From positions 1-5,506 of the forward strand of contig JAHFBU010000128.1 of the NCBI GenBank assembly GCA_023249795.1: DNA of 5,506 nt, read 5' to 3'. Position 1 is the stretch's first letter, and each line of letters begins with the position of its first letter. The notes below the pieces were generated by a model. It saw nothing but the letters and a program-made list of their open reading frames with translations, was not told the origin of the DNA and searched no databases. Both the position numbers and the translations under genes were made by a program. Origin of the DNA: Syntrophaceae bacterium (GTDB lineage: Bacteria > Desulfobacterota > Syntrophia > Syntrophales > UBA5619). This document shows, piece after piece, positions 4,787-5,506 of this stretch.

Positions 4787-5506
4787 GTGTCTGCTGAACG
4801 CACCGCGCTGAGATTTTTCCGAAAGAGCGTCCATTTTCTGATGGAGTGCGATCTCCACGTCGGGCGCGATCCGCAACGGGTTGAGGCGCCTGCTCTGATT
4901 TTCTTCCCCCATGATCCCGCGACCCTTTGCTGCGGCCTTGCCGGTATCCTGACCCTCCGCGTTGCGGGTGGCGTCTCATCTCCTTCCGCACAGGCCCATA
5001 GCGGCGACATCTCCATTCTCTTTGCACAGACGGCTGAAAAGAACCTGACGGCGCTTCTCCACGGTGCCATTTCCGTATCGGCGTATCTGGGCGGGGTATC
5101 GGCTCAGGAGCCGATGGCGCGGGAACTTCTTCGCATGAAGGGGGAAGATGCCTTCGCGAAGCTCTTCTATGATGAAGGGGAGGCGCGCCGGCTGACCCTT
5201 CTTTCCGTCAAAATGAAGGCGTTCCTTGCGGACGAGGAGACGCTGCTGGAGGAGAAGGCGGGCCGGTTTCCGACGGCCGATCTGGAGACCATAAACCGCG
5301 GCCTGGTGCTGATCCGGGATCTCATCTGGGGGATCGACAGGGACCTCCTGGAGAATGTGGGAAGAATCTGCCGCCTCGCCGGGGCAAACGGCGTTGCGGG
5401 CGTGGCACGGGAGGCCCTGCCGAAGTATAGAAAGCTGAATTTTCTTTTGAACAGTCTGGACCGCCTGGAAGTCCGGGGGCGGGATTCCGCGGGAATAGAG
5501 ATCTCC
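4787..5506 (+). CDS. GlmS-like glutamine amidotransferase with N-terminal extension and insert (partial, runs off the end)
   Basis: An open frame of 240 codons without a stop, truncated by the window end. The last residues, LDRLEVRGRDSAGIEI (about 224-239), match the hallmark of the GlmS glutaminase domain (RLEYRGYDSAG). A second GlmS-like motif, CCGLAGIL at 48-55, resembles the CGIVG that normally forms the very N-terminus, where Cys1 is the nucleophile. Here Cys49 follows about 48 residues that could be a propeptide, as in glutamate synthase and some PurF proteins. About 172 residues, mostly helical and rich in Leu/Glu/Arg, separate the two motifs; in ordinary GlmS the gap is about 20. Downstream glutaminase and SIS (sugar isomerase) domains are expected but not visible. 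The gene follows the beta-helix gene by 13 bases, so both are surely in one transcript. Alternative: a SIS protein with a degenerate, inactive glutaminase. It was found by reading the frame codon by codon through 5506. Confidence 0.78.
   Translation, partial: MSAERTALRFFRKSVHFLMECDLHVGRDPQRVEAPALIFFPHDPATLCCGLAGILTLRVAGGVSSPSAQAHSGDISILFAQTAEKNLTALLHGAISVSAYLGGVSAQEPMARELLRMKGEDAFAKLFYDEGEARRLTLLSVKMKAFLADEETLLEEKAGRFPTADLETINRGLVLIRDLIWGIDRDLLENVGRICRLAGANGVAGVAREALPKYRKLNFLLNSLDRLEVRGRDSAGIEIS

Noticed and set aside
3349..5070. 573-codon reading frame on the - strand
   Set aside because: It lies opposite the beta-helix gene and the start of the GlmS-like gene. Its translation is Pro/Arg/Gly-rich without domains, as expected for antisense frames in GC-rich DNA.
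1..5506. CRISPR arrays, tRNA/rRNA genes, insertion sequences, phage or defence genes
   Set aside because: No spaced direct repeats, tRNA-like cloverleaf, transposase motif or terminal inverted repeats flanking a gene were seen on either strand.

Overview
The window is a gene-dense bacterial segment, GC-rich by eye, with all recognised genes on the + strand. Gene content and style suggest a Gram-negative anaerobe of the deltaproteobacterial type (Desulfobacterota, perhaps Syntrophales-like): a periplasmic Do/HtrA protease with two PDZ domains, a Fis-type DNA-binding protein, molybdenum-cofactor MoaC, and amino-sugar genes of unusual architecture. The taxonomic placement is inference from gene content; no rRNA or other marker is present.

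Bases 1-309 are a non-coding control region. On the - strand there is a promoter-like pair (102-130), a foldable leader and a strong Shine-Dalgarno (6-12). Together they imply a divergent gene whose start codon lies just left of base 1. On the + strand a TTGACA/TATTCT promoter (209-236) drives the protease gene, and a perfect 8-bp inverted repeat (249-271) sits at the start of its leader. A Fur-box-like palindrome (154-168) lies between the two promoters.

Bases 310-1785 encode a DegP/DegQ-type secreted serine protease. The gap 1786-2019 holds a strong 11-bp hairpin without a T tract (1831-1866) and a probable promoter (1948-1976). Bases 2020-2502 encode MoaC with every expected active-site residue at the E. 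coli position.

Four further genes follow in the same direction with short gaps and may form one operon with moaC: a membrane protein with a bacterial PH-like segment (2529-3053), a small stand-alone Fis-type protein (3102-3410), a left-handed beta-helix protein resembling the acyltransferase half of GlmU but without the pyrophosphorylase half (3508-4773), and, 13 bases later, a GTG-initiated open gene that runs off the window end (4787-5506).

The last gene carries a CGLAG motif at residues 49-53 and a RLEVRGRDSAG motif at 226-236. These look like the two opening motifs of the GlmS glutaminase domain, but they are about 175 residues apart instead of about 20, and the cysteine is not N-terminal. 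The adjacent GlmU-like and GlmS-like proteins, both atypical, are the most interesting part of the window. They may form an alternative amino-sugar or sugar-nucleotide module.
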